In this document: piece after piece, positions 7,613 to 18,200 of the stretch | Layout of the letters: each line of letters begins with the position of its first letter | How positions within the stretch are numbered: the first letter of the stretch is position 1 | Assembly (NCBI GenBank): GCA_050251615.1 | Contig: JBFWMM010000005.1 | Coordinates: 19,022-83,021, forward strand | Origin: Sedimentisphaera sp050251615 | GTDB lineage: Bacteria; Planctomycetota; Phycisphaerae; Sedimentisphaerales; Sedimentisphaeraceae | Length of the DNA: 64,000 bases | Reading direction: 5' to 3' | Notes under the pieces: generated by a model | What the model saw: the letters and a program-made list of their open reading frames with translations, nothing else | What the model was told of the DNA's origin: nothing | The model's database searches: none | Position numbers and translations under genes: made by a program

Positions 7613-9481
7613 ATGAAGAAACAACTACTCACAGCAATGCTTCTTGTTCAGGCGGTTTGTCTGGCGAAGTGGCAGCCGGCGGATGTCGGCATGATGACAA
7701 AATGGGGCAAAGACGTTACACCACAGAATGCCTGGACGGAGTATCCGCGTCCACAGCTTGTTCGGGAAGACTGGAAGCTGCTTAACGGCCTCTGGGATTA
7801 CAAGCTCCAGAGCAAGACAGCCCCCGCTCCCGAAAGTTATGAGAAGCAGATTCTCGTACCGTTCTGCCCCGAGTCTGCGCTTTCCGGACTCGGCGACAAA
7901 GTAACCCCCGGCGACCGAATCTGGTACCACCGCACATTTGTCGTGCCGAAAAACTGGAGCAACAAGCGTGTTATCCTCAACTTCGATGCTATCGACTGGG
8001 ACAGTGCGTTCTGGGTCAACGGTGCGTATGTAGCGGCGCACAAAGGCGCTTACGACCGCATCAGCCTCGACATCACCGACTACCTCAAAGACAGCAAGGA
8101 GCAGGAGCTCGTTGTCTCTGCCTGGGACCCTACAAATCTCGGCTCACAGGCACGCGGCAAGCAGCGGCTTCAGCAGAGCGGCATCTGGTACACGCCCGTA
8201 AGCGGCATCTGGCAGAGCGTCTGGATGGAGGCTGTGCCGATGGAGGCCTCTATCAAAGAGGTTAAAATTGTGCCCGATATTGATGCGAAGACGGTAACCG
8301 TTATGCCGATGCTTCTCAATCTTCACGCCGAAAGTTATTCGGTAAAGATTACGGTTAAGGATGGCGATAAGGTTGTCGCGGAGGGCAGGGCTGCCGCCGA
8401 TAAGCCCGTTACCATTGCAATAGACAGTCCGAAACTCTGGTCTCCTGATAGTCCTTTCCTGTACGACCTTTCGCTTGAGCTGGTTAAGGACAAGACCGAC
8501 AACTCCCCCGAGAAAAGCCTTGAAACGCTCACAAGCTACTTCGGCATGCGTAAGATCAGCCTCGGCGATGGCGCTCACGGCAAGGAAATGTTCCTCAACA
8601 ACGCGCCACTCTTTCATTACGGCACGCTCGACCAGGGCTGGTGGCCGGATGGCCTACACACGCCCCCGTCAGATGAAGCTATGCTCTACGACATCGAGAT
8701 CACTAAGCAGATGGGCTTCAATATGATCCGCAAGCACATCAAGGTTGAACCGGACAGATGGTTTTACCACTGCGACAAGCTCGGTATCCTCGTTTGGCAG
8801 GATATGCCTTCGGGTATGGTAGTGTTGCCGCGTGAAGGCAGGGACGGTATGGCGCACCCTCAGCAGGTGTTCGACCCGCGCCCCGACATCAGCCGCAGAA
8901 ACGATGCCGCCTCGCAGTTTGAGCATGAACTCAGCCGCATGATCGGCACGCACTGCAACCACCCGAGCATAGTTATGTGGGTTCCGTTCAACGAGGGCTG
9001 GGGCCAGTATGATACCGCACGCATTACGAGCCTTATCAAAAACCTCGACCCGACCCGTATTGTGAACGCGGTGAGCGGCTGGTCTATCCGTCCGTGCGGC
9101 GATGTCTATGACATTCACACCTACGACACAAAGCTTCGCATCCCGCCTATGCTGGATGACAGAGCGAGTGTTGTGGGCGAATTCGGCGGAATTGGGTATG
9201 TTGTCGAAGGCCACATCTGGAACCCCGAGATGCGCAACTGGGGCTACCAGAGCTATGATTCCAAAGAGGAGCTGTACAACCGCTATGTTGAGAAGTTCGA
9301 CCAGATCGTTGCGATGAAGGAAATGGGCCTTTGCGGCGCTGTTTACACTCAGACAACAGACGTTGAGGGCGAAGTGAACGGGCTTATGACCTACGACCGG
9401 GAGGTTGTCAAGTTTGACGTGGAGAAGATGAACAAGCTTCATTCCGTACTCTACGAGCCAAAAGCTAAAAAAAAACCATAA
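7613..9481 (+). CDS. GH2 family glycosidase (beta-galactosidase/glucuronidase type)
   Basis: 622 residues; AAGGGG five bases before the ATG; signal peptide MKKQLLTAMLLVQAVCLA. The three GH2 domains are in order: sugar-binding sandwich (RPQLVREDWKLLNGLWDY), immunoglobulin-like linker, TIM barrel. Acid/base is Glu461 in FNEGWGQ and nucleophile Glu523 in VGEFGG. The reading frame ends KAKKKP-stop, where AAA-AAA-AAA is part of an A9 tract (9467-9475). A GH43 reading frame without its own start follows in the -1 frame, so this gene may also be translated as a GH2-GH43 fusion. Exact specificity cannot be read from sequence; the context of arabinofuranosidases suggests side chains of pectin or xylan. 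Confidence 0.9.
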   Translation: MKKQLLTAMLLVQAVCLAKWQPADVGMMTKWGKDVTPQNAWTEYPRPQLVREDWKLLNGLWDYKLQSKTAPAPESYEKQILVPFCPESALSGLGDKVTPGDRIWYHRTFVVPKNWSNKRVILNFDAIDWDSAFWVNGAYVAAHKGAYDRISLDITDYLKDSKEQELVVSAWDPTNLGSQARGKQRLQQSGIWYTPVSGIWQSVWMEAVPMEASIKEVKIVPDIDAKTVTVMPMLLNLHAESYSVKITVKDGDKVVAEGRAAADKPVTIAIDSPKLWSPDSPFLYDLSLELVKDKTDNSPEKSLETLTSYFGMRKISLGDGAHGKEMFLNNAPLFHYGTLDQGWWPDGLHTPPSDEAMLYDIEITKQMGFNMIRKHIKVEPDRWFYHCDKLGILVWQDMPSGMVVLPREGRDGMAHPQQVFDPRPDISRRNDAASQFEHELSRMIGTHCNHPSIVMWVPFNEGWGQYDTARITSLIKNLDPTRIVNAVSGWSIRPCGDVYDIHTYDTKLRIPPMLDDRASVVGEFGGIGYVVEGHIWNPEMRNWGYQSYDSKEELYNRYVEKFDQIVAMKEMGLCGAVYTQTTDVEGEVNGLMTYDREVVKFDVEKMNKLHSVLYEPKAKKKP

Positions 9482-10518
9482 ATAAAGAAACCATAGCCGC
9501 GGGGATCGAGGCTTATGACAGGGCGGTATTCGTCAAAGACGGCTGGATTCGCGACCCGTTCATAACCCTCGCCCCCGATGGCTATTATTACCTCACCGGT
9601 ACCACGCAACTACCCGGCGATGAGCGTGAAGTTACCGACAAGTACAACACAGGCCTCGGCAACAAGAGCGCTGTGGGCTGGAAGATGAAGCTTTGGCGCA
9701 GTGAAGACCTCGTCAGCTGGGAGAGTCTCGGCACACCTTACACGCTGAAAGACGGTATCTGGGCAACAGAAAAACCTGAGCGCTTCGAGACAACCCCGCA
9801 AAGCGAATGGCGCCTATGGGCTCCCGAGCTACATCTTATCAACGGCAAATGGTTTATCGTGCATACGAGCCCCTCGCCTGTAAACGGAGCGAATTTGTCC
9901 GTTACAGCCGGCGACACATTTGAAGGGCCGTTCGCAAATCCGATGGGCGCAGATATTCAAAGACGCCACGACCCCTCGCTGTTTGTGGATGAGGGGAAAG
10001 TGTGGCTGCTCTGGGGCAACACTCAGATTGCACTGCTGAAAGATGATTTTTCCGGCATTATCGGTGAGCCCGTTGATATTGGCCCATCCGATCATCGTAT
10101 CGGTCATGAGGGTTGCCTGATGAAGAAGATCGGTGAGAAGTATGTGCTGTTCGGCACGGGCTGGTCAACCGACAAAGGCCGCCACGGCACCTACAACCTC
10201 TATTACTGTACAGCACACAAGTCAACAGGCCCCTTTGGACCGCGCAAATTTGCCGGCCGCTTCCTTGGACACGGCACGCCGTTCATCGATAAGCAGGGCA
10301 GATGGTGGTGTACGGCGTTTTACAACGCCAATCTCCCGCCGATTACAGCGGAAGAAATCAAGACAACCGACTGCTCTACAACCGCCTATACAATCAACGA
10401 GCAAGGCGTAACGCTCGTGCCGCTGGATGTAAGAGTGCTTGATGACGGCGAGATCTATATTCGCGCCGCAGACCCCGATTATGCTTCACCGGGCGCGGAG
10501 GAAGTGCAGAAGTTCTGA
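9475..10518 (+). CDS. GH43 family domain, start-less, in -1 frame behind the GH2 gene
   Basis: The frame opens after TAA 9466-9468 and has no ATG, GTG or TTG before GTG 9673. The protein sequence from AYDRAVFVKDGWIRDPF onward is already a normal GH43 first blade containing the catalytic Asp (codon 9553-9555, RDP). Starting at GTG 9673 would delete it, and no ribosome site precedes that codon. Later motifs: WAPELHLI, RHDPSLFVDEG, and the likely acid Glu in GHEGCLM (codon 10108-10110). A -1 slip on A9 at 9467-9475 would give KAKKKTINKETIAAGIEAYD and a continuous GH2-GH43 protein of about 970 residues. Alternatives are a sequencing error in the run, a real inactivating frameshift, or transcript slippage. 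The given start marks where the -1 frame would be entered. Confidence 0.75.
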   Translation, partial: TINKETIAAGIEAYDRAVFVKDGWIRDPFITLAPDGYYYLTGTTQLPGDEREVTDKYNTGLGNKSAVGWKMKLWRSEDLVSWESLGTPYTLKDGIWATEKPERFETTPQSEWRLWAPELHLINGKWFIVHTSPSPVNGANLSVTAGDTFEGPFANPMGADIQRRHDPSLFVDEGKVWLLWGNTQIALLKDDFSGIIGEPVDIGPSDHRIGHEGCLMKKIGEKYVLFGTGWSTDKGRHGTYNLYYCTAHKSTGPFGPRKFAGRFLGHGTPFIDKQGRWWCTAFYNANLPPITAEEIKTTDCSTTAYTINEQGVTLVPLDVRVLDDGEIYIRAADPDYASPGAEEVQKF

Positions 10519-10542
10519 GCAGATCTTTGAGAGAACAGCGTG

Positions 10543-10576
10543 AGCCCCCCCTGGTTTAACCGCCTCGGGGCTTTTT
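10543..10576 (+). terminator. Probable terminator after GH43
   Basis: AGCCCC (10543-10548) can pair with GGGGCT (10567-10572), with T5 at 10572-10576. The loop is long (18 bases), so strength is uncertain. It lies 24 bases after the GH43 stop. Confidence 0.55.
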
Positions 10577-10701
10577 GCGTTTACGGCAATACGGTCTTTT
10601 CAGCGAAAATGCAGTAGATTTTTCTGAATTGCCTGCTTGATGAGCAAAGGCATTATATCTTCAGGTGAAGTAATATTAGGTGGCACCTGCTGTGTCAAAA
10701 T

Positions 10702-10730
10702 CCGTAAAAAAAATGCCAAAAAAAGTATTT
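10702..10730 (+). promoter_or_regulatory. A-rich conserved element, copy 1, upstream of pseudopilin gene
   Basis: A 29-base stretch beginning CCGTAAAAAA and ending GTATTT matches 31245-31273, upstream of the GH106 gene, at 25 of 29 positions. It could be an UP-like or regulator-binding element. It lies 111 bases before the start at 10813. The remaining intergenic bases 10577-10812 show nothing else recognisable. Confidence 0.4.
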
Positions 10731-10812
10731 CATCAAAACGAGATTGTGCGATAATAAACTTATATCATCGCGAAATGAGTTAAGTTTGGATATTGAAAAA
10801 GGTTCGGTTGTT

Positions 10813-11667
10813 ATGAAAAGAAAAGCATTCACGCTTATTGAGTTGTTGGTTGTCATATCAATTATAGCACTCCTTATGGCGATTCTTATGCCGGCGCTCG
10901 GGCGTGCAAGGGATCAGGCGAAGAAGATTACCTGCTCGGCGAATCTGCGTTCTCTGGCGCAGGCTACTCTTTCTTATGTAAATGATAACAGCGACAGGGT
11001 TCCTTATTCCTCGAGCACTTACACGTATTCCAGCAGCGGCAGGACGGTTGCCGGATGGGTAGGTTGTACGAGCGATCTGGGTACGAGCGACCCTTTCAAG
11101 CTTGAATACCAGATTGAAGGCAGTCCGGACTATCAATACCCAACAGGCATCAAGAACGCCCAGCTCTGGCCATACTTGGAGAGTACAAAGTGCTGGAGGT
11201 GCCCTGCAGACCAGGATAAAGACAGCCTGCGCAGCTACTGCATGAGCGCACAGTACATGAGTAACAAATATGATTCATCGTTCGGCTCTATCTACTACGA
11301 CCCCGCACACCCGAAAATATACAAGAGGATGTCGGAACAGCGTTCCCCCTCAAATCGTTTTTTGTTTATTGATTGCCTCGGGCGCAACGCGGACGCCTAT
11401 TTCGCGCTCTGGTACAGCTCGCCGATGTGGTGGAACATACCGAATTTCAAGCACTCCGGTGGCACGGTAAACGGATACGCCGACGGACATATTGAGCAGT
11501 ATAAGTTTGAGAAGAATATGATTGAAGAGGCCGAGCTTGCGTACGAGGAAGCGCGCACAGGCTCAAATCCATCATACCAAATGCCGCAGAGATCTATGGA
11601 GAGCAAGGATCTCGTGTTCTTCCAGAGAGCTGTCTGGGGCGAACCGGGTTACGATACAGACTTCTGA
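10813..11667 (+). CDS. Prepilin-type (type II secretion pseudopilin-like) protein with H-X9-DG motif
   Basis: 284 residues from ATG 10813, chosen because MKRKAFTLIELLVVISIIAL is the class III signal/N-methylation segment; the frame extends 23 codons upstream to a GTG with no support. The processing site is KRKA before F, with Ala instead of the usual Gly. After one transmembrane helix comes a globular domain with GWVGCTSDLG, CWRCPAD, and near the end HSGGTVNGYADGH, which fits the H-X9-DG processing-associated signature common in planctomycetes and Lentisphaerae. Such proteins are thought to be surface pseudopilins; function is not established. It stands alone between two terminators, between the arabinan genes and the giant surface-protein gene, and no pilus assembly genes are in the window. 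Confidence 0.85.
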   Translation: MKRKAFTLIELLVVISIIALLMAILMPALGRARDQAKKITCSANLRSLAQATLSYVNDNSDRVPYSSSTYTYSSSGRTVAGWVGCTSDLGTSDPFKLEYQIEGSPDYQYPTGIKNAQLWPYLESTKCWRCPADQDKDSLRSYCMSAQYMSNKYDSSFGSIYYDPAHPKIYKRMSEQRSPSNRFLFIDCLGRNADAYFALWYSSPMWWNIPNFKHSGGTVNGYADGHIEQYKFEKNMIEEAELAYEEARTGSNPSYQMPQRSMESKDLVFFQRAVWGEPGYDTDF

Positions 11668-11697
11668 CAGATTTGCACATAATAACAGAAACAAAAG

Positions 11698-11733
11698 ACG
11701 ACCGCTGGCTTAGGGCTTGTGGTCGTTTTTTTT
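11698..11733 (+). terminator. Rho-independent terminator of the pseudopilin gene
   Basis: ACGACC (11698-11703) pairs with GGTCGT (11721-11726), followed by a run of eight T ending at 11733. It is 30 bases after the stop. Confidence 0.75.
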
Positions 11734-11856
11734 GGTAATTGCGAGGCGAGCCACAGCAGCTTCAAGCCTGTGCAGAGGAACAAATTAAATTGACAAAATC
11801 AAAACTCAATCAATCGTAAAGTGTGTTGTACATACTTTCAGGAGGATGCTTTTTAT

Positions 11857-12210
11857 TGAAGCTCCGGCAAACCTTCGATTTTTTTATTAATTACTCAAAA
11901 ATAATGTTCTTTGCCGATGCGCCGGAATGATATTTTGCTTGAATACGCCTGTTCGAAATGATACAATGAACCTGTTCTTACAANNNNNNNNNNNNNNNNN
12001 NNNNNNNNNNNNNNNNNNNNNNNNNNNNNNNNNNNNNNNNNNNNNNNNNNNNNNNNNNNNNNNNNNNNNNNNNNNNNNNNNNNTGAAGCTCCGGCAAACC
12101 TTCGATTTTTTTATTAATTACTCAAAAATAATGTTCTTTGCCGATGCGCCGGAATGATATTTTGCTTGAATACGCCTGTTCGAAATGATACAATGAACCT
12201 GTTCTTACAA
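11857..12210. other. Assembly gap (100 N, 11984-12083) with 127-base duplicated contig ends
   Basis: Bases 11857-11983 and 12084-12210 are identical. The true distance between the pseudopilin and the giant gene is probably 227 bases shorter than drawn. No gene is visible in 11734-12241; it holds AT-rich upstream sequence. Confidence 0.9.
12166..12194 (+). promoter_or_regulatory. Candidate sigma-70 promoter of the giant repeat-protein gene
   Basis: TTGAAT (12166-12171), 17-base spacer, TACAAT (12189-12194). Transcription would start near 12201, giving a leader of about 40 bases to ATG 12242. The same promoter also appears before the gap (11939-11967) because of the duplicated contig end. Confidence 0.5.
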
Positions 12211-12241
12211 GGGAAAATACCTCGTTGTGAAGGAAGTTGTT

Positions 12242-15200
12242 ATGTGTAAAACAAGGTTTGTTTTGGCGTTGGTACTGCTCGCCTCTATGCCTCTCATGGC
12301 GTTCAGCGGAGGCGACGGCAGCTCATTGAATCCCTATAAAATCTCTACCGCATCGGACCTCCTGGCTGTTAACGCCAATCTTGCCGCTCACTACGAGCTG
12401 GCGGCGGATATCGATCTTGCCGGTAACTCATACTCTCAGGACATAATCGGCGAGGGCTCGGCAAGCCCATTTGAGGGCACGTTCGACGGCAAAGGCCATA
12501 CAATCAGCAATATGGCAATCGACACTGCAAACAATGCCGACTACTGCGGTCTTTTCGGCTATGTAGCGGCAGGGGCGGTAGTGAAGAACGTGAATATGGC
12601 AGATGTCGTGCTTACGGGCGGCGATTATGTCTCAGCTCTTTGCGGGGCCAATTACGGCACAATCATAAACTGTACCGCAAGCGGCACGATTGATTCGCAC
12701 TATGTTTGTGGTGGTATTTGCGGAGATAATTACGGAAGCATATTTGGTTGTAGCAGCAGCGTTGATGTAACAACTACATACTACCATACCGGCTCACTTG
12801 TCGGCTTTAACCATGCTCTTATAAAAAACTGCTCGGCGAGCGGTGATGTCGTCAGTACGCAAAACGATGCGGGCGGTCTTGTTGGCCGCAACGACGGGCG
12901 CGTGATAGAGTGTTCGGCATCGGGCAATGTAGGCACAAGCTCCAATTACGGCGGCGCTCTTATCGGATATTGCAACAACGGCTCCGCAGTCAATTGCTAC
13001 GCAACGGGCAACACAAACGCAGGTAGCCAGGCGGGCGGTCTTATCGGGTACGCGGCAAGTTCAATGATAGTAAACTGCTATTCTACGGGAATCCCCACTG
13101 CGAACGGCAATGCGGGTGGGCTTATCGGATATAATGTTTCGTCAACTGTGAGCGGTTGTTTCTGGGACACCGAAACAAGCGGTACCGAGTCTGGCGCAGC
13201 AGGCGGGGCCGGCAAAACAACGATAGAGATGCAGACCGCAGAAACTTTTGCTAATATGGGCTGGCCTGAATGGGTGTGGCGGCTTGAAGACGGCAGCTAT
13301 CCTGAGTTGCAGTCAGAATCACCGGCAAACCGGATGGTGCCCGATGTGTGCGGGATGAGCGCGGCACAGGCACAGTCGGCTGTGGCAAATAAGGGATTTG
13401 CGGTCGGCGGCGTTGAATATGTTGCAAGCTGGCAGACAGAAGCAGGCAAGGCAATCGGCGTTGATGCGCCGGCAAATGGTTACGTGCCGGCAGGTTCTAC
13501 TCTCAAGATATTCATTTCGACAGGTGCAGGAGCCGCAGACGGCTCCAAGTCAAACCCATACCCGATTGCATCGCAGGAAGACTTTGACGCGATAGACTCG
13601 CTTATCACTGATATACCTGACGCGCCTGATGAGATCGCAGGCTGTTTCGAGCTTACAAGGGATATTTATTTCAATTCGTACAGCTCATATACCACCGCCG
13701 TAGTGGCAAGGCCCGGCGATACATACTTCACCGGCACATTTGACGGCAACGGGTATCTTGTAAGCGGACTCAATATCGTTCACAAAGACAGCGACTACAA
13801 CGGCCTCTTCCGTCAGATCGGCGCAGGTGGTAAAGTGTCGAATCTTTCTATCGCAGACAGCTTCATATCAACTGATCAGTTCAGCGGCCTGCTCTGCGGA
13901 AAGAACTACGGCCGCATCACAGATTGCAGCACAGGTGGTTATGTTAGTGCAAACTACTGCTCCGGCGGCCTGTCAGGTTGGAACGATGGAAAAGTAAGCA
14001 GATGTGAAAGCAATGTTAATATAGTCGCAAACGGCACATACACCGGCGTATTCTGCGGCGGCAGCAGTGGTACGATTACCGAATGCAGGGCATACGGAGA
14101 TATCACTTCAACGACCGATCATGTCGGCGGGTTTGTCGGCCAGAATCTCGGGATAATTGCAAGATGCTTCGCAACGGGAAATGCTTCGGGAAACAGCCAC
14201 GTGGGCGGATTTGTCGGTGAAAATTACGGTAACGGTTATAATGCAACGATTGTTGACTGTTACGCGACAGGCGATGCATACGGCGCCGGCTACGACACCG
14301 GCGGTTTTGCCGGCTATGGCTACTACTCACGCATCATCGACTGTTACAGTACAGGCGTTCCGACAGGAAACAACTACGTCGGCGGTTTTGCCGGCTACGA
14401 CGACTACTCACAGCACACAAACTGCTTCTGGGACAAAGAGACAAGCGCAATTACCACAAGCTGGGGCGGCACCGGCAAGACGAGCGCCGAAATGCAGTCG
14501 CAGGGTACGTTCACAGAGGTCAACTGGAGTGAAGACGTCTGGCTTATGGCAGATGGCAACTATCCGCAGCTTGTGTTCGAGAGTTCAATCTCTCCGGTGA
14601 TGCCGGAAGTTTATGATCTCAGCGCCGCGGAAGCGCAGAGTCTGCTCGCCGGCGCCGGTTACGACGTAAATACGGTTTATGTCGCAAGCTGGCAGGTGCC
14701 GCAGGGCGAGGCTATTGGCGTAAACGCAAACGCGGGTAAAAGATACCCCGCATCTTTCGCTGTTGAGCTGTATGTTTCAACAGGCGCAGGCTCCGCGGAC
14801 GGCTCAGAGGCAAATCCATATCCGATTGCCTGCGTTGCCGATATTGAGGCGATCAATTCGCTTATCACGGTTATTGAAGGCGATTCTGACGTAATTGAAG
14901 GATGTTTCGAGCTTACTAGAGACATATATTTCAGCACAGACACTTTTTACACAACATCCCTCATATCTCAGGCAACTGACACAAACTTTCAGGGTGTTTT
15001 TGATGGTGCGGGTTTCAAGATAGACGGCCTTGCAATCCTGCACAGCCAGAATGATTACATCGGTTTGTTTGCGAGAATCGGTGCAGGCGGAGAAGTTTAC
15101 GACCTCAATATTACAAACTGCAATGTCGCAGCTGACGAACGCTGCGGTGCGATAGCCTCATACAACTTCGGTCTGATAGAGAATTGTACCGCCGATGGTG

Positions 15201-18200
15201 TTATGTATGCCGGCTACGCCCCGGGCGGCATCGTTTCGCATAACTACGGCACTGTAAAAGGCTGCCGGAGCGATGTGCCAATATATTCATACGGCTCGTA
15301 TTGCGGGGGAATTTGCGGCTACAACAACGGCAGCGTTGTCGAATGCATTGCTCTCGGTGATGTTATATCGTCGAACGAGCGTGTCGGCGGTATTGCCGGC
15401 GATAACAGAGCAACCATCCGCAGATGCTTTGCAAGTGGGAATGTCCGCGGGACGAGCTATGTGGGTGGTTTGGCAGGGTACTGCTACTACGCAACAATTT
15501 CCGACAGCTACGCGACAGGCAATGCCCATGGCACAAGCTACCACACCGGCGGCTTTGTCGGCTACAGCACTTATTCACGTATCCTCAATTGCTACAGTAC
15601 CGGCATTCCGACCGGAAACAACTACGTCGGCGGTTTTGCCGGCTATGACTACTACTCACAGCACACAAACTGCTTCTGGAATATAGAGACAAGCGCAATT
15701 ACCACAAGCTGGGGCGGCTCAGGTAAGACAACAGCCCTGATGCAGACCCCGAACACGTTTACAGATGCAAGCTGGAGCAGCGGCAACTGGCTCTTTGCAG
15801 ATGGCAGTTACCCCGAGCTGTTTTTCAAGAATACGACAGCTCCTGCCATGCCGAATGTTTACGGACTTGGCGCCGAAGAGGCGCGCGCTGAGCTTGAGCA
15901 GGCCGGCTATACGGTAAACTCGGTACAAGTATCAAGCTGGCAGACGCCGGCAGGTGAGGCAGTCGGCGTGAACGCAAGCCCCTACGACAGGCTTCCGACA
16001 TCTTGCGTGGTTGATCTGTATGTTTCTACGGGCGCAGGTTCTGCGGATGGTTCGCGGGCAAATCCATACCCGATTGCGAGCGTAGCTGATATTGAGGCTA
16101 TTAATTTGCTCGTTACGGTGATTGAGGAGGCTCCCGATACTATTGAAGGGTGGTTTGAGCTTACGAGGGATATTTATTTCAGCCCCTATGAGGTCTATTC
16201 AACCTCTATCATCGGGCAAAATTCAGACACATTCTTCAACGGTTCATTTGATGGATGCGGCTTTACCATTTACAATCTCATTATTCAAGACAACAACAAT
16301 GACTATCTCGGCCTGTTCTCCAAGATTGGTGAGAGCGGCAGGGTTTACGACCTCGCGCTACTGAATTGTAGCCTTGCGGCGGATGAACGCAGCGGCATAA
16401 TCTGCTCTTACAATAGCGGCTCAATCGAAAACTGCCATATAGCGGGCGTGATTAACGCGGGCTATATATCTGGCGGCATAGCGGCTTGGAACTACGGCAC
16501 TATAACAGGTTGCGAAACAGACGTAGCCATTTATTCCTACAGCTCATACAGCGGTGGCATCTGCGGCGGCAACAGCGGTTCTGTTATTCAGTGTTCCTCT
16601 GATGGCGATATAACAGCTTCCAGCTCGTATATAGGCGCTCTTGTCGGGCGAAATGATGCGGTTGTCCTGCAAAGCCATGCAAGCGGCAGCGTTAGCGGAA
16701 CCGTCTATGTGGGCGGGCTTATCGGAAGAGGGGAGAGAGACGGCAAGGCGGTGGACTGCTACGCTACAGGCAACGCAAGCGGCGAAAGCCAGATCGGTGG
16801 CCTCATCGGCTACAACAACTACGGAACACTTGTGCACTGCTACGCAACAGGCACAGCATCCGGAACGGGCTCAAGTATCGGCGGCCTGACCGGCTATCAG
16901 TACGACAGCCGCTCTTTCAGCTGTTTCTGGGACACTGAGACCTCCGGCCTCTCGTGGAGCAATGACGGATACGGCAGGACAAGCGCCCAGATGAAAACGC
17001 CCGAGACATTTACGAGTTCAGGCTGGGACGAGAGTGTGTGGAAATTCGCCCCGAACAGCTACCCAGTTCTGGCATACGAGTCTTCAAACGGCGTAGTAAT
17101 GCCTGATGTGCATGGGTTGAGTGCGGCAGATGCGCAGGCAATTATCGCTACCGCGGGATTTACCCTCGGTAGCACGATAGCCACACCAAGCTGGCAGGTG
17201 CCGGCGGGCGAAGTGATTGGCGTAAACGCGCAAATCGGCGCAGCGTACCCCACATCTTACACAGTTGACATATATGTTTCTACGGGCGCCGGAGAAGCGG
17301 ACGGCTCAGAGACATATCCATACCCGATTGCGAGCGTAGCTGATATTGATGCGATTAATTCGCTCGTTACGGTCATTGAGGAGGCTCCCGATGAGATTAC
17401 GGGATACTTCGCTCAGACAGCGGATATTTATTTTGATGCGCACGATTTCCGCACAACAGCTCTCGTAAGCCCGATGGCAGACACCTACTTCCAAGGGAGC
17501 TTCAACGGCAACGGATTCGCAATTTACGGAATGAGTATCGCGCACAGGGACAACGACTATCTCGGTCTCTTTGCACGGATAGGCTCAGAAGCCAAGGTTA
17601 CAGGCGTTGACATTGAAGAGGTGTTCGTCTTTGGCGATGATTATATCGGTGCGCTCTGCGGCACCAGCAGCGGCCTTGTTGCAGACTGCTCTGTAAGCGG
17701 TTTAATCAGCTCTGACTATATGACAGGCGGCCTCATCGGGCGCAACTACGGCTCGGTTACAAGGTGTCGCAGTGATGTTCGCATGGATGCCTACAGCACA
17801 TATACGGGAGGGCTTGTAGGCTCTAATGACGGCTCGATAGCAAACAGCTTCGCCACCGGAAATGTAACTTCGAGAGGCGGCGATACCGGCGGACTTGCCG
17901 GCGAGAACTACTATGGCTCGATAGCAAACAGCTACGCAACCGGCGATGTAAGCGGGAGCAATTCCACCGGTGGCCTCTGCGGCTACAACTACTACGCCGT
18001 AATATCAAACTCCTATGCCACAGGCAATGCAACAGGAGCAAGCCAGGTCGGCGGGCTCATCGGGTATTGCTATGAGGCGAGAGTATATAACTGCTACTCA
18101 ACAGGCGCTCCAGCCGGAAGCAGCAACGTTGGAGGCCTATGCGGACAAACATCATACACTACAGTCCTCAACAGCTTCTGGGACACAGAGGCAAGCGGTT

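Noticed and set aside
11790..11818. TTGACA as a promoter of the giant gene
   Set aside because: The position 17 bases downstream reads ATCGTA, a poor -10; the TTGAAT-17-TACAAT promoter closer to the gene is better.
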